From assembly GCF_003851045.1 (NCBI RefSeq), contig NZ_BFBX01000010.1:1-61227 (forward strand): a stretch of DNA of 61,227 bases. Reading direction: 5' to 3'. Position 1 is the first letter of the stretch; each line of letters starts with the position of its first letter. The notes beneath the pieces are model-generated. The model saw only the letters and a program-made list of their open reading frames with translations. It did not search any database and was not told where the DNA came from. Made by a program: the position numbers and the translations under genes. This document shows, piece after piece, positions 9,453 through 18,945 of this stretch. Source of the DNA: Paenibacillus sp. 598K (GTDB lineage: Bacteria; Bacillota; Bacilli; Paenibacillales; Paenibacillaceae).

Positions 9453-10373
9453 ATGCGTACGAAAACCGTGCTGACAGACGGCGAGGGCGGCCGGGAGATC
9501 GCATCGGCGGAGATTGCGGCGGAGCAGGACGGCGGCTGGCGGCTGCTCGCCAGGCGGTTTTTCCGCCACAGGCTGGCCGGAGCGGGACTGGTCCTGTTCG
9601 CCTTGCTGGCGCTAATGGCGCTGCTGGCGCCGTTGTTCGCTCCCTATGATCCTTATGCGGTCGGACGCTCCTATCTGGCTCCTTCGTGGTCGGACGGACA
9701 TCTGCTCGGTACGGATCAGAGCGGTCGCGATGTGCTCAGTCGGCTGATCTATGCCTCGCGGGTCTCGCTGTCCGTCGGCGTCGGAGCGGTAGCGATCTAT
9801 GTCGCCATCGGTACGCTGGTCGGCGCCATTGCGGGATATTTCGGCGGCTGGGTCGACAGCCTGGCGATGCGGATTACCGATGTGTTTATGTCTTTTCCTT
9901 ACCTGATGGTCATTCTCGTCATGGTCAGCGTGCTCGGACCCAGTCTGGGCAACATTATTTTGGCGCTTGGCCTGCTCGGCTGGCCGTCGGTCGCCCGGCT
10001 GATCCGGGGCGGCGTGCTATCGGTCAAGGAAAAGGAGTTCGTCAAAGCGGGGATCGCGCTCGGCTACAGCACGCCGCGGCTGCTTTTCCTGCATATTTTG
10101 CCCAATGTCATCGCCCCTGTCCTCGTCAATGCCACCTTCGGCATTGCTGTGGCGATCATTACGGAAGCGTCGCTCAGCTTCCTCGGCATGGGCGTCCAGC
10201 CTCCGACCGCGAGCTGGGGCAATATGCTGATCGAAGCGCAGTCCTTCTCCACGCTGTCCGGTCGTCCCTGGTTGTGGGTGCCGCCCTCCTGCATGATTAT
10301 CATTGCGGTCATCTCCATCAACTTTATGGGCGACGGCCTGCGCGATGTGATGGACCCGAAGGGACGGCGCTGA
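9453..10373 (+). CDS. Peptide-type ABC transporter permease (OppC/DppC type)
   Basis: A 306-residue permease with an N-terminal cytoplasmic stretch, first membrane helix GAGLVLFALLALMALLAPLF, the family phrase LGTDQSGRDVLSRLIY, and an EAA loop at EFVKAGIALGYSTPRLLFLH. I start it at ATG 9453 because GAAGGGAGCGAG precedes it; an in-frame ATG at 9399 lies inside the upstream gene without a ribosome site. It completes the channel with the OppB-type partner 13 bases upstream. Confidence 0.93.
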   Translation: MRTKTVLTDGEGGREIASAEIAAEQDGGWRLLARRFFRHRLAGAGLVLFALLALMALLAPLFAPYDPYAVGRSYLAPSWSDGHLLGTDQSGRDVLSRLIYASRVSLSVGVGAVAIYVAIGTLVGAIAGYFGGWVDSLAMRITDVFMSFPYLMVILVMVSVLGPSLGNIILALGLLGWPSVARLIRGGVLSVKEKEFVKAGIALGYSTPRLLFLHILPNVIAPVLVNATFGIAVAIITEASLSFLGMGVQPPTASWGNMLIEAQSFSTLSGRPWLWVPPSCMIIIAVISINFMGDGLRDVMDPKGRR

Positions 10374-10521
10374 TGCGCACACAGGATCGACCGGCCATGA
10401 GCCCGGGCGTCCGACGGAGCGAGTGAGAGCTCTGAAGCTGGTGACGCCACGCGGCAGCCAGCGCTGTCACGGTTCCAGCACCAATGGAGCACATACAAAC
10501 ATTATTTGGAGGGTTACTCGC

Positions 10522-12180
10522 ATGTTGAAAAAATCTGCTCTTCTGCTTCGCCTGTTCGTCATCGTCGTCGCCATTGCCGTTATCGCCGCGTGCAGCAACA
10601 ACAATGCCGGCACATCCGGTACGAACGAGCCGCCGGCAAGCAATGGCCAGGCGAGCGGCGAGACGCCTGCCGCCGACAAAACGCTGTTCATCGGCATGTC
10701 CATTCCGCCGGTCGCATTTAACCCGCTGGCCAACGGCGATATCGCATCCACGTACGTCCAGGGCTTCCTGTTCGATCCGCTGCTGGTCATGGACGGCCCG
10801 CTCAGCTTCGTGCCGAAGCTGGCGACATCGATCGAGTCGGAGGATAACCAGAACTACACGATCAAGCTGGACGAAAAAGCGACCTGGTCCGACGGCACGC
10901 CGCTAACGGCCGACGATCTGATCTTCACGCTGAACCGTGCGGCCGACCCGCTGGTGAATTCCGTATACGGCGCCTACGTGTCGATACTGGAAGGCGTCGA
11001 AGCGACCGGCAAGCTGCCGGAGGGACAAAGCGAGATTCCGTCCGTCAAAAAAGTCGATGCGCATACTGTCACCCTGACGACCAAGCAGCCGGTGGACCCC
11101 AATCTGGTGAAGGAGCAGATCGGCTCCAAAATTTTGATCCTGCCCAAGCATGTCCTCGACAAGGTCGCCAAGGATCAGCTGGCGCAAGATCCGTTCATGC
11201 TGAGCCCGAACGTCACCAGCGGAGCGTTCACCTTCGTAAAATACGAGAAAGACCAATACGTGCAGCTAGCCGCCAATCCCGACTACTATCAGGGCGCGCC
11301 AAAGCTGGCTAACGTCTACATCAAGATCCTGACCGTGCCGAATCTGGTCGCTCAACTGCAGAGCGGCGAGATTCATATGACGTCCGGCGGTTCGCCGGCC
11401 AAAATCCCGGTGCAGGACTATGAAACGATCCAAAACCTGCCCGACGTGACAAGCAGCATCGAAACAACGCTGAACTTCCAGAGCGTGCTGATCAATCAAG
11501 CCAAGCTGACGAATGTGACATTGCGCCAGGCGATCGCGCATGGCATCAACCGCCAATTCATCGTCGACGAGCTGCTGGCGGGCACCGGAGAGATCATTAA
11601 CAGCCCTTATACGTCCTTGCATGCATACAGCAATCCGAATGTGAAGTCCTACGACTACGATCCGGAGAAATCCAAGGCGCTGTTCAAGCAAGCCGGCTGG
11701 AACTTCGACGACACGCTGGAGCTGATCGTGCCTACAGGCAACCAGATCCGCGAGCAGGTAGGCAACATTATCGTCGAAAATCTGCGTCAGGTTGGCGTAA
11801 AGGCTCAAATCTCCACCTTCGACTTCCCGACGGTCATGCAAAAGGCGCGCGCGGGCGAATACGACCTGCTGCTCATGGGCTTTACCTTTACGATGGACCC
11901 GGACTACACCTCGCTCTACGGCAGCAATGAGCCATACAACTTTATGAAATACGAAAGCGCAGAAAACGACCGGTTGCTGCTCGAAGGCAAAAACGAAGCC
12001 GACCCGGCCAAGCGCAAGGAGATCTACAACCAACTGCAGGAGCTGTGGCAGGAGGATCTGCCGATGATCACGCTCTATTCCGATCCCGACTTCATCGCCG
12101 TATCCAAAAAAGTCATCCACGGCGGTCCTAAAGTGTTCGGCACGTTCGCTGATCTGCAAAACTGGGATATCGAGGCGTAA
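10522..12180 (+). CDS. Peptide/nickel-type solute-binding lipoprotein (SBP_bac_5)
   Basis: A 552-residue lipoprotein of the DppA/OppA family. The signal ends in lipobox IAAC (Cys24) and is followed by a Ser/Asn/Gly tether. The family phrase KLDEKATWSDGTPLTADDL is present, as is the C-terminal DLPMITLYSDP segment. Start is ATG 10522 with TTGGAGGG eight bases upstream; longer in-frame starts lack a ribosome site and would bury the signal peptide. It is the extracellular receptor for the OppBCDF-type importer encoded just upstream and sets its specificity, which the sequence does not reveal. A stable hairpin follows the stop. Confidence 0.94.
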   Translation: MLKKSALLLRLFVIVVAIAVIAACSNNNAGTSGTNEPPASNGQASGETPAADKTLFIGMSIPPVAFNPLANGDIASTYVQGFLFDPLLVMDGPLSFVPKLATSIESEDNQNYTIKLDEKATWSDGTPLTADDLIFTLNRAADPLVNSVYGAYVSILEGVEATGKLPEGQSEIPSVKKVDAHTVTLTTKQPVDPNLVKEQIGSKILILPKHVLDKVAKDQLAQDPFMLSPNVTSGAFTFVKYEKDQYVQLAANPDYYQGAPKLANVYIKILTVPNLVAQLQSGEIHMTSGGSPAKIPVQDYETIQNLPDVTSSIETTLNFQSVLINQAKLTNVTLRQAIAHGINRQFIVDELLAGTGEIINSPYTSLHAYSNPNVKSYDYDPEKSKALFKQAGWNFDDTLELIVPTGNQIREQVGNIIVENLRQVGVKAQISTFDFPTVMQKARAGEYDLLLMGFTFTMDPDYTSLYGSNEPYNFMKYESAENDRLLLEGKNEADPAKRKEIYNQLQELWQEDLPMITLYSDPDFIAVSKKVIHGGPKVFGTFADLQNWDIEA

Positions 12181-12190
12181 AGCACCGGCC

Positions 12191-12212
12191 GCGCGAGCCT
12201 GTCGGCTCGCGC
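12191..12212 (+). other. GC-rich intercistronic hairpin after the binding-protein gene
   Basis: A perfect 9-bp stem GCGCGAGCC/GGCTCGCGC with a TGTC loop, no T-run, starts 10 bases after the binding-protein stop. Such hairpins usually shield the upstream mRNA 3' end and lower expression of distal genes; that role is inferred. Confidence 0.65.
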
Positions 12213-12236
12213 AGACGGCGGAAGGAGGAAACAGAC

Positions 12237-13631
12237 ATGTCCAGCAAGGAAGCGGACCGTTGGTTGCAGGCGGCCGAGGAGGCGTACCCTCTCGCGGTCC
12301 GGCTGCTCGGGGAGATGGTGGCCATCCCTTCCGTCGCGGCGCAGCATCGGGAGATCCCGGCCGCTGCGTCCTATGTGAAGCGGAGCGTGGAGGCGTTGGG
12401 CGGCGAAGCGTTGATCTACGACGACCTGCCCGGCAATCCCGTCGTCTACGGCTTTTTCGCCGCAGGTCCGGGCGGAGATGCCGACAGGACGCTGCTGTTC
12501 TACAACCATTACGATGTCCAGCCGGAGGAGCCGGCAGAGGAATGGGAATCGCCGCCCTTTGCGTTGACGGAACGGGAGGGCAAGCTGTTCGGGCGCGGCG
12601 TCGGCGACAACAAAGGCGATATCGCGGCGCGGCTGGCGGCGGTCGACCTGCTCCGGCGACAGCCGGGCGGTCTGCCCTGCAACGTGAAGTTTATGGTCGA
12701 GGGCGAGGAGGAGATCGGCAGCCCGAATCTGGCCCCTTATGTGGCCCGGTACGCCGAGTCCTTTGCCGCTGACGCCTGCATCTGGGAGTTCGGCTACAAG
12801 GATGAGGGCGAGCGGCAGGGGCTGGTCGCGGGCTTGAGAGGACTGCTCTATCTCGAGCTGGTCTGCAAGGGAGCCGATCAGGACCAGCACTCGCTGGCCG
12901 GCGGCTATATCGACAACCCTGTGCTCCGTCTGGCGCATGCGCTCTCCAGCCTGAAGGATCCGAACGGGGAGGTGCTGGTGGCCGGCTTCCACGATGACGC
13001 TCAGGCCCCTACCCCCGAGGAGCTGGAGGCGGTCAGGCAGCTTCCGTTTGACGGCGAGGCGATCAAGCGGCTCTACGGCCTGCGCCTGCCCTTGCTGACG
13101 GAGCGCTCCGGTAAGGACCCGCGCGTCGTCACCGCCTTTGAATCGCTGCTCACCGTCTGCGGCATCCAGGGCGGATATACCGGCAGCGGAGCCAAGACGC
13201 TCATCCCGAGCGAAGCGATGGCCAAGGTCGAGGCCAGGCTGGCGGCGGGGCAGGAGCCGCAGCGTATCCTCGAGCTGCTCCGCGCGCATCTGGATCGGCA
13301 TGGCTATGACGACATCCAGATCCGCGTGCTGAACGACCGACAGCGGGGCTTCCGCTCCGATCTGTCCGATCCCTTCGTCCAGCTGGTGCGGAGCACGGCA
13401 GAGGAGCTGTATCCAGACGGCGTCACGCTCACGCCCAGCCATCCGGGGTGCGGCCCCATGTACGATCTGGGCTCGGTGCTGCAGCTGCCTATCGTCAGCA
13501 CCGGCATCGGCTGGATCGGTTCGCGCTATCACGCGCCCAACGAGAATGTCCGGATCGCCGACCTGAAGCAGGGCATCGCTCACATCGCTTTACTGCTGAG
13601 CCGCTTCGGCGGACAGCCATCTACGAACTGA
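12237..13631 (+). CDS. M20 family metallopeptidase/amidohydrolase
   Basis: A 464-residue M20 (ArgE/DapE/carnosinase-like) hydrolase. The di-zinc site is visible: YNHYDVQP (His, Asp), GRGVGDNKGD (bridging Asp), EGEEEIGS (Glu-Glu) and a late GSRYHAPNE (His). The lid/dimerisation domain lies between. No signal peptide, so cytoplasmic. ATG start with AAGGAGG eight bases upstream. It follows the importer and probably hydrolyses an amide bond of the imported substrate or of the product of the ring-opening enzymes downstream; N-carbamoyl, N-acyl or dipeptide substrates are all possible. Confidence 0.92.
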   Translation: MSSKEADRWLQAAEEAYPLAVRLLGEMVAIPSVAAQHREIPAAASYVKRSVEALGGEALIYDDLPGNPVVYGFFAAGPGGDADRTLLFYNHYDVQPEEPAEEWESPPFALTEREGKLFGRGVGDNKGDIAARLAAVDLLRRQPGGLPCNVKFMVEGEEEIGSPNLAPYVARYAESFAADACIWEFGYKDEGERQGLVAGLRGLLYLELVCKGADQDQHSLAGGYIDNPVLRLAHALSSLKDPNGEVLVAGFHDDAQAPTPEELEAVRQLPFDGEAIKRLYGLRLPLLTERSGKDPRVVTAFESLLTVCGIQGGYTGSGAKTLIPSEAMAKVEARLAAGQEPQRILELLRAHLDRHGYDDIQIRVLNDRQRGFRSDLSDPFVQLVRSTAEELYPDGVTLTPSHPGCGPMYDLGSVLQLPIVSTGIGWIGSRYHAPNENVRIADLKQGIAHIALLLSRFGGQPSTN

Positions 13632-13646
13632 GAGGAGGCGACAGCC

Positions 13647-14828
13647 TTGAAACTGTTAAAAAACTGCATCCTGATCGACGGCTTGTCTCAAGAGCCTGTG
13701 GATGACGCCTATGTCGTCATCGACGGCGACACGATCGCCGCCGTTGGCCGCGGCGCATATCCCTCGACAGCCGCTGAAGTGATAGACTGCCAGGGCGCTT
13801 ATGTGTTGCCCGGCTTGATCGATACGCATGTGCATCTGATCTGGAACGGCTCGTCCCATCCGCAGTCGCTGATCGCCGGAGCCGATCCCGAGACGGTAAC
13901 GCTGTATGCTTACCGCCATGCCTTGCAGACGCTGTCGCTCGGCATTACCTCGGTGCGCGATCTCGCCTCGCCGTTCAAGACGGTGCTGCAGCTGCGCAAC
14001 GCCATCAACGCCAATCTGCTGGTCGGCCCGACGATCGTCGCGTCCGGGCCGTCGATCAGCATGACAGGCGGCCATATCCACTACATCGGCGTGGAGGCCG
14101 ACGGCGAGGACGAGGTCCGCAAGGCGGCGCGTCAGCTGCTGAAGCAAGGGGCCGACGTCATCAAGGTGATGGCGACGGGCGGCATCTACACGAACGGCGA
14201 GGAGCCGGGCTCGGTCCAGATGACGTTGTCCGAGCTGAAGGCGGCCCGCGAGGAAGCGGCCAAGAAGAACAAGAAGACAGCCGCCCACGCCCAGGGCTTG
14301 CAAGGCATCGTCAACTGCCTCGATGCCGGGATCGAGACGATCGAGCACGGCATCTATGCAGACCGCGACGCGCTCCACCGCATGAAGGCGCAAGATGCGT
14401 ATCTGGTGCCCACGATGATCGTGTTCCGCAATCTGGCTTCGGACAGCGGCATCCCGGCCTGGGCACACAAGAAGGTGCAGCATGTGCTGGAGCCGCATCG
14501 CAGCATGCTCGAGCAGGCCGTGTCGCTGCAGGTCAAGATCGCCACAGGAACCGACTGCGGCTCTCCCGCGACGCCGCCGAGATTTTACTTTGACGAGCTG
14601 GTGATCATGCAGGAGGCAGGCATGACGCCGATGGAGGTTATCCACGCGTCCACGCGAGTAGCCGCTGCATGCATCGACCTTCACGATCGCGGCACGATCG
14701 AAGCCGGCAAAAAGGCCGATCTGCTAATTGTGCGGAGCAATCCGCTTGACGACTTGCATGCTCTCAGAGAAGACAAGCAAGTGATGAAGGACGGGCGCTT
14801 AGTAAGCGGAAAACTGCTTTTGCTGTGA
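13647..14828 (+). CDS. Imidazolonepropionase-like amidohydrolase
   Basis: A 393-residue metal-dependent amidohydrolase. Metal-binding and catalytic motifs are present in order: DTHVHL (HxH), GADVIKVMATGG (the Lys that bridges the metals), AAHAQG (His), IEHGIY (His) and TGTDCGSP (Asp). It resembles the imidazolonepropionase/Xaa-Pro dipeptidase branch that cleaves cyclic amides or imidodipeptides. TTG start with AGAGGAGG eight bases upstream, 16 bases after the M20 stop. With HyuAB downstream and a peptide-type importer upstream, opening of a cyclic amide or cleavage of an imported dipeptide are the two best readings. Confidence 0.9.
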   Translation: MKLLKNCILIDGLSQEPVDDAYVVIDGDTIAAVGRGAYPSTAAEVIDCQGAYVLPGLIDTHVHLIWNGSSHPQSLIAGADPETVTLYAYRHALQTLSLGITSVRDLASPFKTVLQLRNAINANLLVGPTIVASGPSISMTGGHIHYIGVEADGEDEVRKAARQLLKQGADVIKVMATGGIYTNGEEPGSVQMTLSELKAAREEAAKKNKKTAAHAQGLQGIVNCLDAGIETIEHGIYADRDALHRMKAQDAYLVPTMIVFRNLASDSGIPAWAHKKVQHVLEPHRSMLEQAVSLQVKIATGTDCGSPATPPRFYFDELVIMQEAGMTPMEVIHASTRVAAACIDLHDRGTIEAGKKADLLIVRSNPLDDLHALREDKQVMKDGRLVSGKLLLL

Positions 14829-14867
14829 CGGTACCGCTCTACATGACAAACAAGGGGGCAAACGTAC

Positions 14868-16928
14868 TTGAGCACATCCAACATCCGTCTGGGCATCGAT
14901 ATCGGGGGAACGTTCACGGACCTTACGGTATATGAAGAAGAGAGCGGAACAACCGTCAGCCTCAAAACGCCGACCGTGGCGGGTGACCCTGTGCAGGGAA
15001 TCGCCAATGGTTTGCTGCTGCTCCGAGAGAAGGGGCTGACGGCCGATCAGATTCATTATTTCGTGCATGGCACGACCATTGGTCTCAATACATTGCTGCA
15101 AAGAAAAGGCGCCAAAACGGCGCTGTTCGTTACCGAAGGCTTTCGGGATATTTTGCACTTGCAGCGGCTGAGGCTGCCGGTGCCTTATGATTTTCGCTCT
15201 CGACTGCCGGAGCCGCTCGTGCCCCGGAGTCTGGTGTACCCGATCGCGGAGCGGCTGCGCCAGGACGGCACGGTCGCTCGCGAGCTTGACCTGGCGCAGC
15301 TGGACGCGGCGATTGACGCCGCGATGGCGGCCAAGGTCGAAGGCATCGTCGTCTGTTTTCTTCATAGCTACAAAAACGCTGAACATGAGCTTGCGGCAGC
15401 CAGACGGATCAGGGAACGCTCGGGCGGACGTCTGGAGGTAACGACGTCAGCCGAGCTGTGGCCGCAGATGCGCGAATACGAGCGCGCCGTCATGGCTGCC
15501 GTAAATTTATATATATTGCCGACATGCAAACGGTATTTCCAAACGTTGACGGAGCGTCTGCTGCTGGAGGGCGTGACGGCCAAGCCGTTTATTACGCAGT
15601 CCAATGGCGGCTTGATGGATATCGGGACAGCGGCGGAAGCGCCGGTCCGCACCCTGTTCTCCGGTCCGGCTGGAGGCATCGTCGGCGCGGTCCGGGCAGC
15701 GGAGTCGGCAGGCTTGCGCAATGTCATCACACTGGATATGGGCGGCACCAGCGCAGACATTTCCATCATCGAGAACCTGCAGCCGTCTTTTGTTCAGAGC
15801 AATCATCTGGCCGGGTTTCCGATTATTTTGCCTGCCGTGTCGATTTTTTCGGTGGGCGCTGGCGGCGGCTCCTTCGCCTGGATCGACAAGGGAGGCTTGC
15901 TGAAGGTCGGACCGGAGTCCGTAGGCTCCGATCCTGGTCCGGCCTGCTACGGCATCGGCGACAAAGCGGCGATGACCGATGCCTTCCTGCTCTGCGGCTA
16001 CATCCATCCGGATCGGTTCGCAGCCGGTCATATGCAGCTGCATCCCGAGCTGTCGGCCAAGGCGTTGCAGCCGATCGCCGACTATCTCGCATGCGACATT
16101 TGGGAGACGGCGGACAAGATGATCCAGGTCGCGGTTGCCAACATGTACGCCGAGCTCAGCGGCATCATCGAGCAGCATGGCCTGGACCCGCGCGATTTTA
16201 GCTTGCTTGGCTTTGGCGGCGCCGGTCCGGTCGTCGTCAGCTTTTTGGCCGAGGAGATCGGCGCCGATTCCGTGCTGATCCCGCCTAGCCCCGGCACGCT
16301 CTGCGCGCTTGGCTCGCTGCTGGCCGACTTCGCTTACGATGCGGTGCAGGCCCGTTACGAGCGGCTGGAGCAGATTGCGCTGTCCGAGCTGCGGGCCGAG
16401 TATCGCAAGCTCTCGGCGCAGGCGGAGGCTTGGCTGGCCGAGCAGCAGATCCAGGGGCTCGAGGGTCACAGCATCCATTACTTCATGGATATCCGGTATG
16501 CCGGACAGGCCTTCGAGCTGGAGCTGCCGATTGAAGACAAGCAGCTGCGGCGCAAGGATCATCGCAGCATCATACAGTCGTTCCACGAGCTGCATCAGCG
16601 GCAGTACGGCCATCATGATGAGAAGGCCGCGCTGGAGGTTATCCAGCTGCGCGTCCGTATCCTGGGGCATACGATCAAGCCGGGCATCCGCCAGATCGGG
16701 CGGGCTGAGGGCCCGGCCGAAGCGAAGGGACGGCGGCAGATGATTTGCAACGGGCGCACGAGCGAGGCTGCGATCTACTGGCGCTCGGAGCTGCTGGAGG
16801 GCCATGTCATCGCGGGACCGGCCATCGTGGAGCAGGACGACACGACGGTACTGGTGCTGGATGGCTGGCAGGGCCGGATCGACGGACATGGCAATTTGAT
16901 TTTGCGCAGAGGGGAGGAGACGGCATGA
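14868..16928 (+). CDS. hyuA: Hydantoinase/oxoprolinase subunit A
   Basis: A 686-residue ATP-dependent hydantoinase/5-oxoprolinase/acetophenone carboxylase A-type subunit. Actin-like ATPase motifs are clear: GIDIGGTFTDLTVYEE near the N-terminus, HGTTIGLNTLLQRKGA, FSGPAGGIVG, DMGGTSADIS and VGAGGGSFAWID followed by SDPGPACYG. It should act with HyuB to open a lactam or hydantoin ring (or to carboxylate a ketone) using ATP. TTG start with AAGGGGG upstream. The stop overlaps the hyuB start as ATGA. The exact substrate cannot be assigned. Confidence 0.94.
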   Translation: MSTSNIRLGIDIGGTFTDLTVYEEESGTTVSLKTPTVAGDPVQGIANGLLLLREKGLTADQIHYFVHGTTIGLNTLLQRKGAKTALFVTEGFRDILHLQRLRLPVPYDFRSRLPEPLVPRSLVYPIAERLRQDGTVARELDLAQLDAAIDAAMAAKVEGIVVCFLHSYKNAEHELAAARRIRERSGGRLEVTTSAELWPQMREYERAVMAAVNLYILPTCKRYFQTLTERLLLEGVTAKPFITQSNGGLMDIGTAAEAPVRTLFSGPAGGIVGAVRAAESAGLRNVITLDMGGTSADISIIENLQPSFVQSNHLAGFPIILPAVSIFSVGAGGGSFAWIDKGGLLKVGPESVGSDPGPACYGIGDKAAMTDAFLLCGYIHPDRFAAGHMQLHPELSAKALQPIADYLACDIWETADKMIQVAVANMYAELSGIIEQHGLDPRDFSLLGFGGAGPVVVSFLAEEIGADSVLIPPSPGTLCALGSLLADFAYDAVQARYERLEQIALSELRAEYRKLSAQAEAWLAEQQIQGLEGHSIHYFMDIRYAGQAFELELPIEDKQLRRKDHRSIIQSFHELHQRQYGHHDEKAALEVIQLRVRILGHTIKPGIRQIGRAEGPAEAKGRRQMICNGRTSEAAIYWRSELLEGHVIAGPAIVEQDDTTVLVLDGWQGRIDGHGNLILRRGEETA

Positions 16929-18925
16929 GGACGGACCCGGTAACGCTGGAGATTATGCGGAGTTATTTTAATGCGATTGCAAGCGGGATGGGGCATATTA
17001 TCGAGAGGACCTCCATGACGACCTTCGTCAAGGAGTCGGCGGATTTTGCCACCGCGCTGGCAGCGCCCTCCGGACAGTTTTTTGTCTACCCACAATCGAT
17101 CGGGGTAACGATCTTCATGGGCCTCAGTCTGCAGCAGGCGATCGAGTCCTGCCGGGAGGAGCTGGAGGAGGGCGACATCATTATTACCAACGACCCTTAC
17201 AGCACCGACGGGCTGGCGACGCATCTTCCCGATGTGCATGTGTTCAAGCCGATCTTCGTGGACGGCGAGCTGATCAGCTACGCTTGGTCCTTTGTCCATT
17301 GCAGCGACGTGGGGGGGCTCGTCCCGGCGAGCATCTCGCCGCTGGCAACCGACATCCATCAGGAGGGCTTGCGCATACCTCCGGTCAAGCTGTACCGCGC
17401 AGGCAAGTCCAACACGGACGTGCTGTCCTTCCTGGATAACAACAGCCGGGTGCCGGGGTTAAATCGGGGCGATATCCACGCGATGGTCGCTGCCGTGAAT
17501 ACGGCGGAGACGCGTCTTCATACGATGGCGCGCAAGTTCGGCAGCGAAGCGGTGAAGGCGGCTATGCTGGATCTGCTGGAGCAGGGAGAGCAGCGCTCGC
17601 GCCAGGTCATCTCGGCGATCCCTGACGGCAGCTACGCCTTCGCGGACTATCTGGACGACGACATGGTGTCCGACGTGCCGATCCGGCTCGCCTTGACGCT
17701 GACGGTGCAGGGCTCGGAGATGGTGCTGGACTTCACCACCTGCGATTCGCAGGTGAGCACCGCGTTTAATCTGGTCACCAACGGCAAGCCGCATTCCTTT
17801 ATGCTGCAAGGGCTGATCAACTATATTATTAGCGCCGACCCTTATATCCCTGTCAACGGAGGCATCATCGCGCCGATCCGCGTCATCGCGCCGCGCGGCA
17901 GCATCGTCAACCCGGAGTATCCCGCCTCGGTCGGGGTGCGCCATGCGATCACGATGCGGCTGTACAGCGCGGTGCTGGGCGCCCTGTCGCAGGCTGTGCC
18001 GGAGCTGGTGCCTGCGGCGGGAGCGGGGCAAGCAGCCATCGTCGTCCTCTCCACGCCGGGCGATGACGGCAGGTCCCGCGACATGGCGGTCATCGAGCCG
18101 ATGGGCGGCGGAGGCGGCGGCCAGAGCGATATGGATGGCGTCGACGGCATCGATCATGCCTCCGGCTTCCTGCAGAATACGCCGATCGAGAGTCTGGAGC
18201 AGCACATCGACGTGCTGGTGCATCGCTACGAGCTGCTGCCGGATACTGGCGGCGCGGGCTTGCATCGGGGCGGCCATGCGATCGGCCTTGATTTTGAGAT
18301 CAGGAGACCAGAGTCTATCGTGACCGCCAGAGGTCTGGAGCGGATGAGCTTCCAGCCCTGGGGCTTGACGGGCGGCAAGGCGGGGGCGCTGGGCCATATC
18401 GTGTTGAATCCGGATGGCGAGCGCAAACCGATCGCCAAAATCAGCGTCCTGACCCCGGAGCAAGGGGATATCGTCAGTATCCGATCGCCCGGCGGCGGCG
18501 GTTGGGGCAATCCGCTGGACCGTTCCCCGGAGCTGGTGGTGCGGGAAGTCGCCGACGGCCTCCTCAGTCCGGGACAAGCGGCCGAGCAATATGGCGTCGT
18601 CATCGCCGAGCTGGCGGACGATCCCTCAGGCCATCTGTTCACCTGGGATCGTCTGGCGACCGAGGAGCTGCGCGCCCAGCGGCATCGACAGACGGCGGGC
18701 ATCGTACAGCCGCTGTGGCAATTTGGCGAAGCCCGCGAGCGGTACGAGCGGCGATTTACGCCGGAAGCCAGCGATGCGCTGGCGGTGTTGCTGCAGGAGC
18801 TGCCGCCGTCGCTTCGCTGGAACCGCAAGCAGGAGGTTCACAAGCTGGCGGCCCAGCAGGACGGCGAGTCGGTCACGGCGGCGGATATCGAGGCGATCTG
18901 GCAGCTTTACTCGACTCGGCTCTAG
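16925..18925 (+). CDS. hyuB: Hydantoinase/oxoprolinase subunit B
   Basis: A 666-residue HyuB-type subunit starting at ATG 16925, overlapping the hyuA stop by 4 bases; a longer open frame upstream lies wholly inside hyuA. Family phrases are present: IIERTSMTTFVKES, DIIITNDPYSTDGLATHLPD, GGGGGGQSDMDG, DTGGAGLHRGGHAIG and RSPGGGGWGNPLDRSP. It is the catalytic partner of HyuA. It is the last gene of the operon, with only 20 bases before the convergent TetR gene and no terminator I can see. Hydantoin racemase and transporter genes often found in hyu loci are absent. Confidence 0.94.
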   Translation: MRTDPVTLEIMRSYFNAIASGMGHIIERTSMTTFVKESADFATALAAPSGQFFVYPQSIGVTIFMGLSLQQAIESCREELEEGDIIITNDPYSTDGLATHLPDVHVFKPIFVDGELISYAWSFVHCSDVGGLVPASISPLATDIHQEGLRIPPVKLYRAGKSNTDVLSFLDNNSRVPGLNRGDIHAMVAAVNTAETRLHTMARKFGSEAVKAAMLDLLEQGEQRSRQVISAIPDGSYAFADYLDDDMVSDVPIRLALTLTVQGSEMVLDFTTCDSQVSTAFNLVTNGKPHSFMLQGLINYIISADPYIPVNGGIIAPIRVIAPRGSIVNPEYPASVGVRHAITMRLYSAVLGALSQAVPELVPAAGAGQAAIVVLSTPGDDGRSRDMAVIEPMGGGGGGQSDMDGVDGIDHASGFLQNTPIESLEQHIDVLVHRYELLPDTGGAGLHRGGHAIGLDFEIRRPESIVTARGLERMSFQPWGLTGGKAGALGHIVLNPDGERKPIAKISVLTPEQGDIVSIRSPGGGGWGNPLDRSPELVVREVADGLLSPGQAAEQYGVVIAELADDPSGHLFTWDRLATEELRAQRHRQTAGIVQPLWQFGEARERYERRFTPEASDALAVLLQELPPSLRWNRKQEVHKLAAQQDGESVTAADIEAIWQLYSTRL

Positions 18926-18945
18926 ACTGCCAACCCAGCTTCTCC

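Noticed and set aside
12075..13583. 502-codon minus-strand frame opposite the M20 gene
   Set aside because: GC-rich shadow frame; the plus strand carries an intact di-zinc hydrolase with a strong ribosome site.
15507..16889. 460-codon minus-strand frame opposite hyuA
   Set aside because: HyuA motifs on the plus strand are complete, and the antisense product is low-complexity.
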